Shown here: piece by piece, positions 1-8,410 of the stretch
Position numbering within the stretch: the stretch's first letter is position 1
Layout of the letters: the number at the start of each line of letters is the position of its first letter
Source of the DNA: CAWBOY01 sp963790585
Lineage (GTDB): Bacteria; Planctomycetota; Planctomycetia; Gemmatales; Gemmataceae
Assembly (NCBI GenBank): GCA_963790585.1
Contig: CAWBOY010000006.1
Span: 620,001-684,000, forward strand
Direction: 5' to 3'
Length of the DNA stretch: 64,000 nucleotides
Position numbers and translations under genes: made by a program
The notes under the pieces: generated by a model
Database searches by the model: none
Told to the model about the DNA's origin: nothing
The model's input: the letters and a program-made list of their open reading frames with translations, nothing else

Positions 1-321
1 TTGACGGTACGGCGATCCCGGCCACGACCCGCAAATGCGCGTTCATCAACATCTATCTCCGCCAGGAGAGGCGCATTAGAGCTTCAGGAATTCGAATACG
101 AAATGCATCCGGTTTGTCGGCGTAAGACGCCGTGCGAGTCAAACGCGGATATAGCTACGGAAAAAGACGTGACGCCGTTGTCGCGACGGGTTTCCGCATT
201 CCTGGGGATTCGTGGACGAAAAACAGTCTATTAGAATGGTGTGCTTCTCGTCCAGCGTTTTATTGTTGACAGCGCTCGCGCTTGGAGCTGGTGAGCAAAT
301 TCAGTAGGGACGATCCTCGCC
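1..321. other. no supported gene at window edge
   Basis: An open frame covers bases 1-234 on the plus strand, but its translation is low-complexity, arginine- and serine-rich and has no recognisable domain. I see no convincing ribosome binding site, RNA gene or repeat. The stretch lies downstream of the minus-strand DUF420 gene and may hold its 3' end. Confidence 0.5.
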
Positions 322-732
322 TCATGGAGCCGGCGTATGCGGCAGGGCGATGCCCGTCACGAGCGTCCCCGTCCACAGAATGAGAAAGCAGATCGCGAGG
401 CCCAAATGAAACCTGCCCCGATGGCTTTTGCCTGTCCACAATAAAAAAGGCAGCATTATCGCGGACGGAACGGAAAAACAGAGATGCACGGAAAGAGCGG
501 CAGCCAACTGCGGCTCACTGCGGATATAGGTGAAGACGGAAGGGTCGAGAAAGCGAATGATGACTTCGAGGCCCAGAACAGCAATCACGGTGAGGATGAA
601 GAAGGCCAGGTTGATCTGCCCATGAAGGCGATACCGACCCCGAACCAACGCGACCAGGGAGGCCATCAGCAATAAAGTTACGGCGATTACCGCGATCTTC
701 AATATCAAAATAACGAGAGGCCCGGTCGCCAC
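322..732 (-). CDS. DUF420 family four-helix membrane protein
   Basis: Predicted integral membrane protein of 136 residues with four hydrophobic helices at roughly residues 5-28, 40-60, 76-98 and 110-130. The layout and the polar, histidine-containing loops match the DUF420 (YozB-like) family. Members of that family often sit near cytochrome oxidase or haem genes, but their biochemical role is not established. The start is GTG at 732, preceded by AAGGA seven bases upstream. It is the last gene of a minus-strand run that begins near 6280, separated from the acyltransferase gene by about 70 bases. No haem or oxidase genes are adjacent, so its context gives no functional hint. Family assignment is from overall pattern, not from a catalytic motif. 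Confidence 0.75.
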   Translation of the reverse strand: MATGPLVILILKIAVIAVTLLLMASLVALVRGRYRLHGQINLAFFILTVIAVLGLEVIIRFLDPSVFTYIRSEPQLAAALSVHLCFSVPSAIMLPFLLWTGKSHRGRFHLGLAICFLILWTGTLVTGIALPHTPAP

Positions 733-803
733 GAAGAGTTCCTTTCAGGCGGGAAGAACGCAACCCTATCCTTTCTCATCATAGCGTTTGATCGATATCC
801 AGG

Positions 804-1730
804 TCACGCCGCCCGTGACTTTCGCTCTTTCGGCTGGTGTTTCCAGCGGCGATGGAGCCAAAAATACTGTTCTGGATAACGGCGCACGAGACCTTCGAGA
901 GCAGACGTGTAACGCTGCGTCATGACCCGGACCGCGTCCGATCGGCCTTGATAATCGCGCGGGTCGATCACTTCTTCTACCAGGCAGCAATACTCGAAGG
1001 GCCCGCCGACCCGTGGCGTGCCGACGATGAGCATTGGGGCGTCGAATTCTAGCGAAAGCAAGGCGACCGCCTTGTGCGTCGACGCCGGCCGGCCGAAAAA
1101 CTCGACGAATTGACCACGTTGCCCGGCATCCTGGTCAGCCAAGGTCGCCAAAACGCCTCGGTTGGCGAGCACTCCCTGGATTCGCTCGAAGTCGCCGCTT
1201 TTATCCAGAATCGTTTGGCCGGTGCGCGAGCGGAATTTATAGAGCAAGAAATCGTTGAGAAAAGGATTGTCTAGTGTTCGCGCGATCGCGAAAGTCTTGA
1301 AGCCGAAGAGCCCGAGCGCGTAGCCCGCCATCTCCCAATTGCCAAAATGGCCGGTGACGAGCAGAACGGCACGCTTGCCAAGCAGTTGATCGACAATTTT
1401 CGGTCCTCCTCGGAGATCGAGATATTCATGCCAATTCGTCGTCTGAATGACGCGCGGCATCTGAATTATTTCGACCAACAGCAGGCAAAAATGCCGATAC
1501 ACGCCGCGCACAGTTCGGTCGCGGGTTTGCTCGTCCATCTCGGGAAAGGCATAACGGAGATTCTCCAGCGCGACGAGACGGTGGCGTTTATTGACGTGAT
1601 AAAGCACCCACGCTAAACCGTCGGCAAGACGACATGCGGCACGGAGGGAGAGCGCCTGCATGATCGCCACAAACGCCCGAACCGCGAGATAGATGAGATA
1701 ATCCGCTGCGCGAGACCGCTTGTTGGACAT
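804..1730 (-). CDS. LpxL/HtrB-like lysophospholipid acyltransferase
   Basis: Likely membrane-associated acyltransferase that transfers a fatty acyl chain to a lipid A precursor or related lysolipid. The catalytic HxxxxE motif is clear at residues 128-133 (HFGNWE), followed by the conserved region containing DQDAGQRGQFVEFFGRPA. The N-terminus carries a hydrophobic segment near residues 11-33. I place the start at ATG 1730, because AAGGAG lies seven bases upstream; an upstream ATG at 1748 lacks such a site. Length, 308 residues, is normal for the family. It lies 35 bases downstream of the Gfo/Idh/MocA gene and probably shares its transcript with pgsA and rimO, which links it to envelope lipid synthesis. 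Exact acceptor substrate cannot be read from sequence. Confidence 0.88.
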   Translation of the reverse strand: MSNKRSRAADYLIYLAVRAFVAIMQALSLRAACRLADGLAWVLYHVNKRHRLVALENLRYAFPEMDEQTRDRTVRGVYRHFCLLLVEIIQMPRVIQTTNWHEYLDLRGGPKIVDQLLGKRAVLLVTGHFGNWEMAGYALGLFGFKTFAIARTLDNPFLNDFLLYKFRSRTGQTILDKSGDFERIQGVLANRGVLATLADQDAGQRGQFVEFFGRPASTHKAVALLSLEFDAPMLIVGTPRVGGPFEYCCLVEEVIDPRDYQGRSDAVRVMTQRYTSALEGLVRRYPEQYFWLHRRWKHQPKERKSRAA

Positions 1731-1765
1731 GACGCCACTCCTTGGCACCTTAGCAGATCGCGTAT

Positions 1766-2812
1766 CTATCCTAACTGCACCGTTCGCCCCGTCTCTGCGG
1801 AGCTATAGATCGCTTGAATCACCTCGACCGCGCGCCGCCCTTCCTTGCCATCGACAAGTGGCGCGGTGCCGGTTTCGATCGCCCTGACGAAATCCGCAAG
1901 CTGGCGCGTATGTCCCTGGTGCGAAATCGCCGCGGGATTGCTCGATCCGCCTGAGGTACCTGTCTTTTGCGCGAATCGTTCCTTGATCGTTCGATCCTCC
2001 GTCGTCTCCGGCTGAAAATCCCAGCGCAGAATGTCGTCTTGCTCGATGACCGCTGTGCCTCGGTCGCCGTGGATGGCGATGGTCTTGGGCAGGCCGGGAT
2101 GCACGCTCGTGGTCGCCTGGATCACGCCAAGAGCGCCGCTCGCGAAGCGGAGACAAGCGACGGCCGTGTCTTCCACTTCGATTCGCTCATGGGCGAGCGT
2201 GGCCGTGTAGCCGCTGATGTGGGTCACAGGTCCCATCAGCCATAGCAATAGATCGACGTTGTGAATCGCTTGATTCATTAACGCGCCGCCGCCGTCGAGT
2301 GCTTTCGTGCCTTTCCAACCACCTTCGTCATAATACTCTTGCGACCGCCACCATTTACAGGCCGTTTCTCCGAGAGTAAGCCGGCCAAAGCGGCCTTGGT
2401 CGACCGCTACCTTAAGGGCGCGGTTGGCGTCGCCGAAGCGCGATGGAAAGATCGTGCAAAGCTTAACCCTATGCCGCGTACAGGCTTCGATGATGCGGTC
2501 GCAGCGTTCGGCGGTGATTTCCAGCGGTTTTTCGACGACGACATGCTTTCCAGCCTGAGCCGCAGCGAGCGCCGATTCGAGATGCGCCCCACTCGGCGTC
2601 GTCACGATCACGATGTCCACATCGCGCCGAGCCAAGGCCGCCGCCAAATCGGTCGTCTGGAAACAAGACAGGCCCAGCTCCGCCGCCATCTTCTCAGCAC
2701 TGGCGATATTGCGGCTCACCAGGGCCGTGACGCGCGTCCCGGGAACTTCCGCCAGCGCCCGGGCGTGAAACCGAGCGATCATGCCGCAGCCGACGATACA
2801 AACGCCGAGCAT
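1766..2812 (-). CDS. Gfo/Idh/MocA family oxidoreductase
   Basis: NAD(P)-dependent dehydrogenase of the glucose-fructose oxidoreductase/inositol dehydrogenase family, 348 residues. The N-terminal Rossmann fold has the dinucleotide motif VGCGMIA at residues 7-13 and the family signature EKP at 94-96, whose lysine is catalytic in characterised members. The C-terminal substrate domain shows the usual glycine-rich segment followed by a HNVDLLLWLMG stretch. It starts 17 bases after the pgsA stop, so it is probably cotranscribed with pgsA and rimO. Planctomycetes encode many such enzymes acting on sugars or cyclitols; the actual substrate cannot be predicted here. Confidence 0.9.
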   Translation of the reverse strand: MLGVCIVGCGMIARFHARALAEVPGTRVTALVSRNIASAEKMAAELGLSCFQTTDLAAALARRDVDIVIVTTPSGAHLESALAAAQAGKHVVVEKPLEITAERCDRIIEACTRHRVKLCTIFPSRFGDANRALKVAVDQGRFGRLTLGETACKWWRSQEYYDEGGWKGTKALDGGGALMNQAIHNVDLLLWLMGPVTHISGYTATLAHERIEVEDTAVACLRFASGALGVIQATTSVHPGLPKTIAIHGDRGTAVIEQDDILRWDFQPETTEDRTIKERFAQKTGTSGGSSNPAAISHQGHTRQLADFVRAIETGTAPLVDGKEGRRAVEVIQAIYSSAETGRTVQLG

Positions 2813-2828
2813 CGCGTCCTCATTTCTC

Positions 2829-3434
2829 TCAGGTCGATTTATTTCCTAATAAGATCGCGATACGCCACAGATACTGGAGGCCACTTAGCATCGTGACAAT
2901 CACCATCGCTGAGATGAGACCCGCTCGAATCGCTGATAGAGTAGGCTCTGTTGGACTCAGTAAAGCAACGAAGATAGCGATAATGGCGACGCATTGAAGC
3001 GCCATCTTTAGTTTGCCGAGCCAGTCGGCCCCGAAACGAGCGCCTTGACTTTCGATATAGCTGCGAAGCCCGCTGATAATCAACTCACGAGCGACGACAA
3101 CGGTAACCATCCACGGCTGCAGCCATTGTTGTTCAGCGCCGATTGGCAAGAGCGCGATGAAGATGCCACAATTCAAGACTTTGTCGACGAGCGGATCCAG
3201 GATCCGACCCAAGTCGCTGCCCATGTTATAGGTACGGGCCAAGTAACCATCGAGCCAGTCGGAGAAGGCCGCGACACAAAACACGATGAGGGATACCAGC
3301 CAAAGCTGATAGGCAATGAGAGCAAAGAGAACGAACGACAGAGCAAGACGGCCAATCGTGAGTTGGTTTGGGATGGTCCATAACGCCGATCGCGCTGTTG
3401 TCGGAATCGGCGTCACGAGGTGAGACTCCTCCAT
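2829..3434 (-). CDS. pgsA: CDP-diacylglycerol-glycerol-3-phosphate 3-phosphatidyltransferase
   Basis: Makes phosphatidylglycerol phosphate from CDP-diacylglycerol and glycerol 3-phosphate in the cytoplasmic membrane. The CDP-alcohol phosphotransferase signature is complete: DG, two residues, AR, eight residues, G, three residues, D, three residues, D (within DGYLARTYNMGSDLGRILD and the following PLVD). Several hydrophobic helices follow, as expected. The 201-residue length is typical. Its ATG directly follows the TGA of rimO with no gap, which indicates a shared transcript and translational coupling. Related family members make other phospholipids, but the short length and signature fit PgsA best. 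Confidence 0.9.
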   Translation of the reverse strand: MEESHLVTPIPTTARSALWTIPNQLTIGRLALSFVLFALIAYQLWLVSLIVFCVAAFSDWLDGYLARTYNMGSDLGRILDPLVDKVLNCGIFIALLPIGAEQQWLQPWMVTVVVARELIISGLRSYIESQGARFGADWLGKLKMALQCVAIIAIFVALLSPTEPTLSAIRAGLISAMVIVTMLSGLQYLWRIAILLGNKST

Positions 3435-4788
3435 TCAGCGCACCCGTAACGACCGCGCCACGAGGTCGTACCCATCAGCGCCGGTGACCTTCGCGGCAAC
3501 AATATCGCCCGAATGCAGGCTCTTTCCCTTGATGCGCACGACGCAATCGATGTCCGGCGAGTCGGCGGTCGTTCGGCCCACGGCGTGGCCTGGCACTTCG
3601 GGATCCTGGCCATCGATAATGACGTCGAGTTCTTTGCCAACTTGACCGGCGGCGTAAGCAAACGCGATCTCTTGCTGCAGCTCCATCAGGTGATCGCGGC
3701 GCTCGACCTTCACCTCTTCCGGCAAATGGTCGTCCAGCCGGGTGGCCGGAGTCCCTGGCTCGAATGAGTACGGGAACACGCCGACGCGCTCAAATTTCAT
3801 CGTTTGAATGAAATCGCCTAGCTCTTCGAACTCCGCTTCCGTCTCCCCTGGAAAGCCGACGATGAAGGTGGTGCGCATCGCCAAGTTAGGTACCCGCGCC
3901 CGTAGTTTGCCCAAGAGTTCTTCCGTGGCCGAGCGGTTCACGCGGCGCTGCATGCGCTTCAGCACCCGATCGTTGATGTGCTGCAACGGCATATCGAGAT
4001 AAGGAATGATCTTTTTCGCGGAGCCGATGACGTCGATCAGCTCGTCCGTGAAGAAAATCGGGTAGGCATAGAGGATGCGGATCCACTCGATCCCCTCGAC
4101 CTGATCCAATTCGCGCAGCAATTCCGTAAGGCGGCACCTTGCCATAAAGATCGAGGCCATAATAGGTCGTGTCCTGGGCCACCAGGATTAGCTCGCGCAC
4201 ACCATCGGCGGCCAATTCCTTCGCTTCGCGAATCACTTCCTCGATCGGCTTTGTGACGTGCTTGCCACGCATGGAGGGGATCGCGCAGAAGGTGCAAAGC
4301 CGATCGCACCCTTCAGAGATCTTCAAATAAGCATAATGGCGCGGCGTGATGCGCAGGCGGGCTGTGTCTTCCTGCGACTTCACCGGGGCTGGGCGAAACA
4401 GGCTGCGCTGCTCATCGCGCACTCGACTGGCCTGAGTGCGGTCTAGCACCTGGGCAATCTCCTCACGGCCAAAGACGCCGACAATTTGATCGACGTCTGG
4501 CACCTCTTTGAGAAGATCATCTCCCTTGCGCTCCGCGAGACAACCGGCGACGACGACGGCCCCGACACGCCCCTGACGTTTCAGTTCCAGCATCTCACGA
4601 ATGACGCCGAGCGACTCCTGTCGAGCCGGCTCGATGAATCCGCACGTGTTGATGACGACGACATCGGAACCCGAGGCATCAGCGCTGAGCGTATAGCCAT
4701 CCTGCGCGAGCTTGCCGAGCATTCGTTCGGAGTCGACCGTGTTTTTAGGACAACCAAGGCTGATAAAAGAAAACGTCGGCTTCGTCAT
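3435..4788 (-). CDS. rimO: ribosomal protein S12 methylthiotransferase RimO (frameshifted)
   Basis: Radical SAM enzyme that methylthiolates an aspartate of ribosomal protein S12. The N-terminal UPF0004 domain has cysteines at 13, 49 and 83, and the radical SAM cluster motif CxxxCxxC is at 161-168 (CDRLCTFC). A C-terminal TRAM domain ends the protein. The reading frame changes near base 4134: the upstream frame ends its homology at YYGLDLYGKV and the downstream frame resumes at RLTELLREL. Removing one C at 4133-4134 restores a 450-residue protein, close to the usual 440. I read it as one gene with a one-base insertion, probably a sequence error. AAGGA precedes ATG 4788. It heads the rimO-pgsA-oxidoreductase-acyltransferase run. 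Confidence 0.92.
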
Positions 4789-4803
4789 GGGTTCCTTTGA
4801 AAA

Positions 4804-5037
4804 TCAAGCACAGACAGGGACAATCAGTTCGAGCGCTTCCATCAACATCATAGAGACATCCTGCCAATGCGGCGGCTTATCGGCATCCTCGGCCGTGTAG
4901 ACCCGCGCGTTCGTCTTTCCAACGAGTATCATCTCTGGATGACGAATCTCATAAGTCTGTCCACTCGCCATTCTGATTCGAAAGGGCCGAAACGGCTCGG
5001 CGGTAAGGTACTCGAAGAACTTGTTATATGTCATCAT
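4804..5037 (-). CDS. small conserved hypothetical protein
   Basis: A 77-residue protein of unknown function. It shares a pattern with the neighbour at 5147-5374: an aromatic start, F/Y-x-x-Y, then PFRPFRIRMASG, TYEIRHP and a VGKT-like turn, suggesting a small beta-rich fold. The two are tandem paralogs. A purine-rich AGGGGAG precedes the first of two adjacent ATG codons. It lies only 15 bases upstream of rimO and may be cotranscribed with it. I recognise the type as a small protein often seen in planctomycetes but know no function. Confidence 0.65.
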   Translation of the reverse strand: MMTYNKFFEYLTAEPFRPFRIRMASGQTYEIRHPEMILVGKTNARVYTAEDADKPPHWQDVSMMLMEALELIVPVCA

Positions 5038-5146
5038 GAGCGGCTCCCCTTAGCAACGGCGACTTTGTAACTGTATCGGACCAAGGCTCTCAATTGCTAC
5101 GACATCGGCATGTGCAACTGCAACTGTGTACGTGAGAGTCTAGGTA

Positions 5147-5374
5147 TTACACGGCCTGAATGGAATCAATCGGCAAGTGATGCCAATTCCCTGCCACTCC
5201 TGGCAGATCGAGAGTTACGTTCGAGAGGGAAACGCGCGATATTCCAACAAAGACCCCATCAGAATATTTGATATCGTACGTGTGGCCGTCTTTCATAACG
5301 ATCCGATAGGGTCGGAAGGGTTGAAATGGGTTCGTGCCGATATAGTCGAGCATAACGTCAAACATCGTTCTCAT
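5147..5374 (-). CDS. small conserved hypothetical protein, paralog of 4804-5037
   Basis: A 75-residue protein related to the product of 4804-5037: both have an N-terminal aromatic segment, a PFxPFR...RIVMKDG core, a TYDIKYSDG segment and VGISR, with a variable C-terminus ending in an isoleucine/leucine-rich strand. No signal peptide, membrane helix or metal motif is visible. It lies 109 bases upstream of its paralog, on the same strand, and about 45 bases downstream of a 14-bp inverted repeat that probably ends the preceding transcript. Function unknown. Confidence 0.6.
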   Translation of the reverse strand: MRTMFDVMLDYIGTNPFQPFRPYRIVMKDGHTYDIKYSDGVFVGISRVSLSNVTLDLPGVAGNWHHLPIDSIQAV

Positions 5375-5418
5375 GGTGCTATTCCAAAGAGGGGTAGATT
5401 CGTTCGGTAATCACAAAT

Positions 5419-5480
5419 GCAACAAACCGAGCTGGATTCAAAGAGGCATCACGCCCCATGAGTCCGGCTCGGTTTGTTGC
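5419..5480. repeat. 14-bp perfect inverted repeat, probable transcript end
   Basis: GCAACAAACCGAGC at 5419-5432 pairs with GCTCGGTTTGTTGC at 5467-5480, with a 34-base loop that can pair further. It lies between the stop of the minus-strand gene 5498-6280 and the next minus-strand gene, the position expected of a terminator or RNA-stabilising hairpin. Confidence 0.6.
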
Positions 5481-5497
5481 GAACGTGCTTTCCGACC

Positions 5498-6280
5498 TTA
5501 CTTATCTTGACCCTTATCCTTCGGCTTCTCCTTCGTCGCGGCGGCAGGCACCGTGACTTTGGAACCGCGATAGATCCACTCCGCTGGTTCCATGAAGCGG
5601 ATATCCTCGGACTTCGGCAAAAACTTATCGCCGACGCGGCGGAAGCGGAGACGCAAGGTCTTTCTCAAGACGACCGGATCGTTCTCTTTTCCGATCGGAT
5701 AGCTGATGTTGTAGCCGTTGGACAGGCCGCCGACATAGATATCGAAGCGATTGGAATCGGGATCGACGTCGTCCCAGATCGCGACGCCGGTCACCGGCTT
5801 GGGAACCGCATTCGGGCGCGTCGGCGGAATGGGGTCAGCGCCGATGCTGACGGAGTTTTTCATTTTCAAAAAGTCAGACGGATCGAGCAGTTTGCGGACC
5901 TCTTCCTGCACCTTGGGCAGGATCTGATCGCGCTTGGCGACGCCCGCTTGTTTGCCGTCCTGGTGGACCAGGTCGAACTCAGGATTGATCGTCACCGGTT
6001 CGGACGAGTTATTGGTCACCTGATACCACATATACCAACAAAGCTTTTGGCCGCGGCCCGGTATATCGACTTTAATTAGACGGGGATCTTTGAATTTGAA
6101 ATCGAGCGCCCAGATTTTGCCGCCCGGCTCATTGAGCTTGGCGGAGTCGAGCACACTCGGACTCGGTTTGACTTCGCGCTCGTTGCCGTCACGGCAATAC
6201 GCGACTCCCGCGAGCACCAGAGTAGCCGCCAGGCCGATGATGAGAACCCGGGAGCCGAGTCGGCCCCATCCAGTCGCCAT
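5498..6280 (-). CDS. signal-anchored hypothetical protein
   Basis: A 260-residue protein with a single hydrophobic segment at about residues 10-27 (signal peptide or anchor) followed by a soluble, beta-rich exported domain. It contains a WYQVTNNSSEPVTINPEF stretch typical of an immunoglobulin-like or DUF-type extracellular fold. The C-terminal 20 residues are lysine-rich and low-complexity. I recognise no catalytic motif. It is flanked by the 5419-5480 hairpin downstream and a 490-base gap upstream, so it is probably transcribed alone. Likely envelope or periplasmic; function unknown. Confidence 0.65.
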   Translation of the reverse strand: MATGWGRLGSRVLIIGLAATLVLAGVAYCRDGNEREVKPSPSVLDSAKLNEPGGKIWALDFKFKDPRLIKVDIPGRGQKLCWYMWYQVTNNSSEPVTINPEFDLVHQDGKQAGVAKRDQILPKVQEEVRKLLDPSDFLKMKNSVSIGADPIPPTRPNAVPKPVTGVAIWDDVDPDSNRFDIYVGGLSNGYNISYPIGKENDPVVLRKTLRLRFRRVGDKFLPKSEDIRFMEPAEWIYRGSKVTVPAAATKEKPKDKGQDK

Positions 6281-6770
6281 AACGCTTCTCCTTCATTCTC
6301 AGCGGCCGACACCTTCCCTGGTAATCCGGCCCGTGCGCACAACTAGCGCGGTGGAGATATGTACTACTTTGATAGCATGAATTAAAAAGTGGATCAAGCC
6401 GAACTGACGGCGGAACGGGCATGCTCGAGGCCAGTTTGATTGTCGCCGATTGCGTGAATCTTGAAACAATGCATGGTTGCCTTCGTGTCCGCTTTGGATG
6501 GGCACCTAACGTCTAACGACTTCGACCTAAACGCAGAGACACCAACCGTGACGCTCGCAGCACGGTTCAACAAATCGCGCAAGGTGAAAGGTGCAACCGA
6601 CCTGGAAAAGAGGTTCAAACGGGCGCAGTGACAGGGGTCAATTCGGGGCATCAATCGGCATCATTCGAGCTGGCTCAAGTGGTTAAATCGATCGGATGTG
6701 AAACGACTCAAGTTCTAGAAAAGAGAATAGTTAGCATCGATTCGCACCAATTGGATCCTAACGGCATCAA
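6281..6770. other. gap without a supported gene
   Basis: About 490 bases between the exported hypothetical gene and the tRNA. It must contain the promoter of the minus-strand gene ending at 5498. Short open frames here have no recognisable product and their codon use is not gene-like. No repeat longer than about 10 bases stands out. Confidence 0.5.
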
Positions 6771-6844
6771 TACCCCCGGCGTGATTCGAACACGCGACCG
6801 GCGGATTAGAAATCCGCTGCTCTATCCAGCTGAGCTACGAGGGC
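6771..6844 (-). tRNA. tRNA-Arg (anticodon TCT)
   Basis: The minus strand folds as a 74-base cloverleaf. It has a 7-bp acceptor stem, a D arm containing AGCTCAGCTGGATAGAGC, a GCGGA/TCCGC anticodon stem with loop TTTCTAA (anticodon TCT, reading AGA), and a GCGTG/CACGC T stem around TTCGAAT. The acceptor ends in a G-T pair at 1-72 and the discriminator is A; CCA is not encoded. Confidence 0.93.
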
Positions 6845-6972
6845 ATATACTTTGTTACCAAAGACTTACGTCATTCCTGTTTTCGATCTTTCCGGCCTCC
6901 GATACGGCAAAGTGATACGGTTCGACGCCGAGTTTCCCCTTAGGTGAGTCATTTTAACGACGGGGGACCTCG

Positions 6973-7460
6973 ATGGCAAAGAAATCAAAGCCGAGGTTCT
7001 GAGACGCTCGACAGGGCTGGTTCGTCATCATCAACGATGCGAGGCACTTCCTTTGGTGAACACCCCACCGATACGTCCCCGCCAAAGAGAGGAGAACGCA
7101 CCGGGAATTCGCCGCCAGAAATCGACGAAGGCTGCAACAAGCTGTTATCAACTGGGCCAGCCCCGACAGTCCCGCGAGCAGGCGATAGCGTTGTTGCCGT
7201 TTTCGATGACTTCCTCAGCTGGTGCATAGAGATATCGAGCGGAGCGAACCGGCTCCCGGTATAAGGATTTCGTCCAGCGCTTATTCAAGGCTACAGTGGA
7301 TGGCTCAAACCTCGGCAAGCTTGATGCCCCAACCCTCACATCGAAGCATGTGATCCGTTGGCTGGAAGTCGAGCCCGGATGGGATGCCACGACCAAGAAT
7401 AATGAGCTAACGGCGCTCCAAAAAGGTTTCGATTGGGCGGTGAAGAATCCAAAATCCGAC
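6973..7460 (+). pseudogene. decayed tyrosine recombinase (integrase) N-terminal part
   Basis: Pieces of a planctomycete-type phage integrase can be read in three frames of the plus strand. They start with MAKKSKPRF, then a stop and QGWFVIIN at 6973-7040. VVAVFDDFLSWC follows near 7192-7227, RYKDFVQRLFK near 7257, and then KLDAPTLTSKHVIRWLEVEP through TALQKGFDWAVKNP ending about 7450. These correspond to the start, the SAM-like core-binding domain and the entry to the catalytic domain. The catalytic R..H..R..Y residues are absent. Stop codons and frame changes make it nonfunctional. It begins 129 bases from the 5' end of the tRNA-Arg gene, the wrong side for classical tRNA 3'-end integration, so a direct link is uncertain. 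Confidence 0.7.
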
Positions 7461-7906
7461 GATTCTAATCTCTTAAATTGCAGGGCTTTCTCGGCAGGAA
7501 ATATTAGATACTACCGCGAAAGCAAGCGGGGCCGAAAAAGCCGGTGCCGAAGGATAAATATCACAACGGTGGCCATGTCCCGAGCCGCAAACTACTTAAG
7601 GAAAAAAATATGCCTGAACTCGGAAGCCCTGGGGCGCGAGGGGTCTTGCTATAAGGCCCGGGAGGGGTTAGCATCGACACCGGGTTACATTTAAGCACGA
7701 TCGTTCAGCCGCAATACCGTTTGTCTACGAGTTGAACGCAGGGTGCCATACCTACGCTTGCGAGGCATGTCTGTGTCGTAATCTCAGGCAGCGGCTTTGA
7801 TTCAAGGCATTCCTAATCGCATGCTCACGCTTGCGTGGGCATGGCACGCAACCTTAGGACGATCGGCTCGCGGCAAAACATGCGCGTCGAGGAATGAATT
7901 CGCACT
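7461..7906. other. gap, probable remnant DNA
   Basis: About 450 bases between the integrase remnant and the EVE gene. A lysine-rich frame around 7536-7650 reads KKPVPKDKYHNGGHVPSR but matches no family I know. It may be the tail of the decayed mobile element. No intact gene, tRNA or strong terminator is visible. Confidence 0.4.
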
Positions 7907-8311
7907 ATGGCACGCTGGCTGTTCAAGCAAGAGCCTGAATGCTACTCGTTCGCAGACCTCGAACGCGACGGCAAGACGACATGGGATGGCATTACCAACG
8001 CCTTGGCATTGCAGCACTTACGGAAAGTGAAGAAGGGCGATCGAATCTTGTTCTATCATTCTGGGAAACAAAAAGCGATTGTCGGCGAAATGCGGGCCGC
8101 AAGTGATGCGCGAGCCCTCGAAGAAGGTTCAAAGCTCGCGGTTGTCGATGTGGACTTGCCACGGACCCTGGCCAAACCTGTATCATTAGCAAGTATCAAA
8201 GCCGACTCGACCTTTGCTGACTTCAGCCTCGTCCGAATGTCCAGGCTATCGGTAATGCCCGTCACACCGGAGCAGTGGCGGCGTATTGAAGAACTCAGCC
8301 GTGAGGCTTAA
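7907..8311 (+). CDS. EVE domain protein
   Basis: A 134-residue protein made almost entirely of an EVE domain (PUA-like fold, thymocyte nuclear protein 1 family). The start MARWLFKQEPECYSF, then TTWDGITNALALQHLR and KKGDRILFYHSGKQKAIVG, are family hallmarks. EVE domains bind modified bases in DNA or RNA; bacterial stand-alone forms have no settled role. It lies after the integrase remnant and before a DHH phosphoesterase gene on the same strand, with a 99-base gap, so it may or may not be cotranscribed. The domain call is firm; the ligand is unknown. Confidence 0.88.
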   Translation: MARWLFKQEPECYSFADLERDGKTTWDGITNALALQHLRKVKKGDRILFYHSGKQKAIVGEMRAASDARALEEGSKLAVVDVDLPRTLAKPVSLASIKADSTFADFSLVRMSRLSVMPVTPEQWRRIEELSREA

Positions 8312-8410
8312 TTCGAGCGCGAGAGATTCTGCCGCTCAGGGATGAAAGAGTATATAATTCGATAGGGCCAGGGAGGGCAATTTCCGAGTCTGTTAGGAGG
8401 TATCACACCC

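Noticed and set aside
3880..4160. Programmed frameshifting in rimO
   Set aside because: No slippery heptamer or downstream pseudoknot is apparent, and similar one-base breaks occur in many unrelated genes, so sequence error is simpler.
6628..6915. Open frame containing TPGVIRTRDRRIRNPLLYPAEL
   Set aside because: This is the familiar false translation of the antisense strand of a tRNA gene; the tRNA-Arg explains it.
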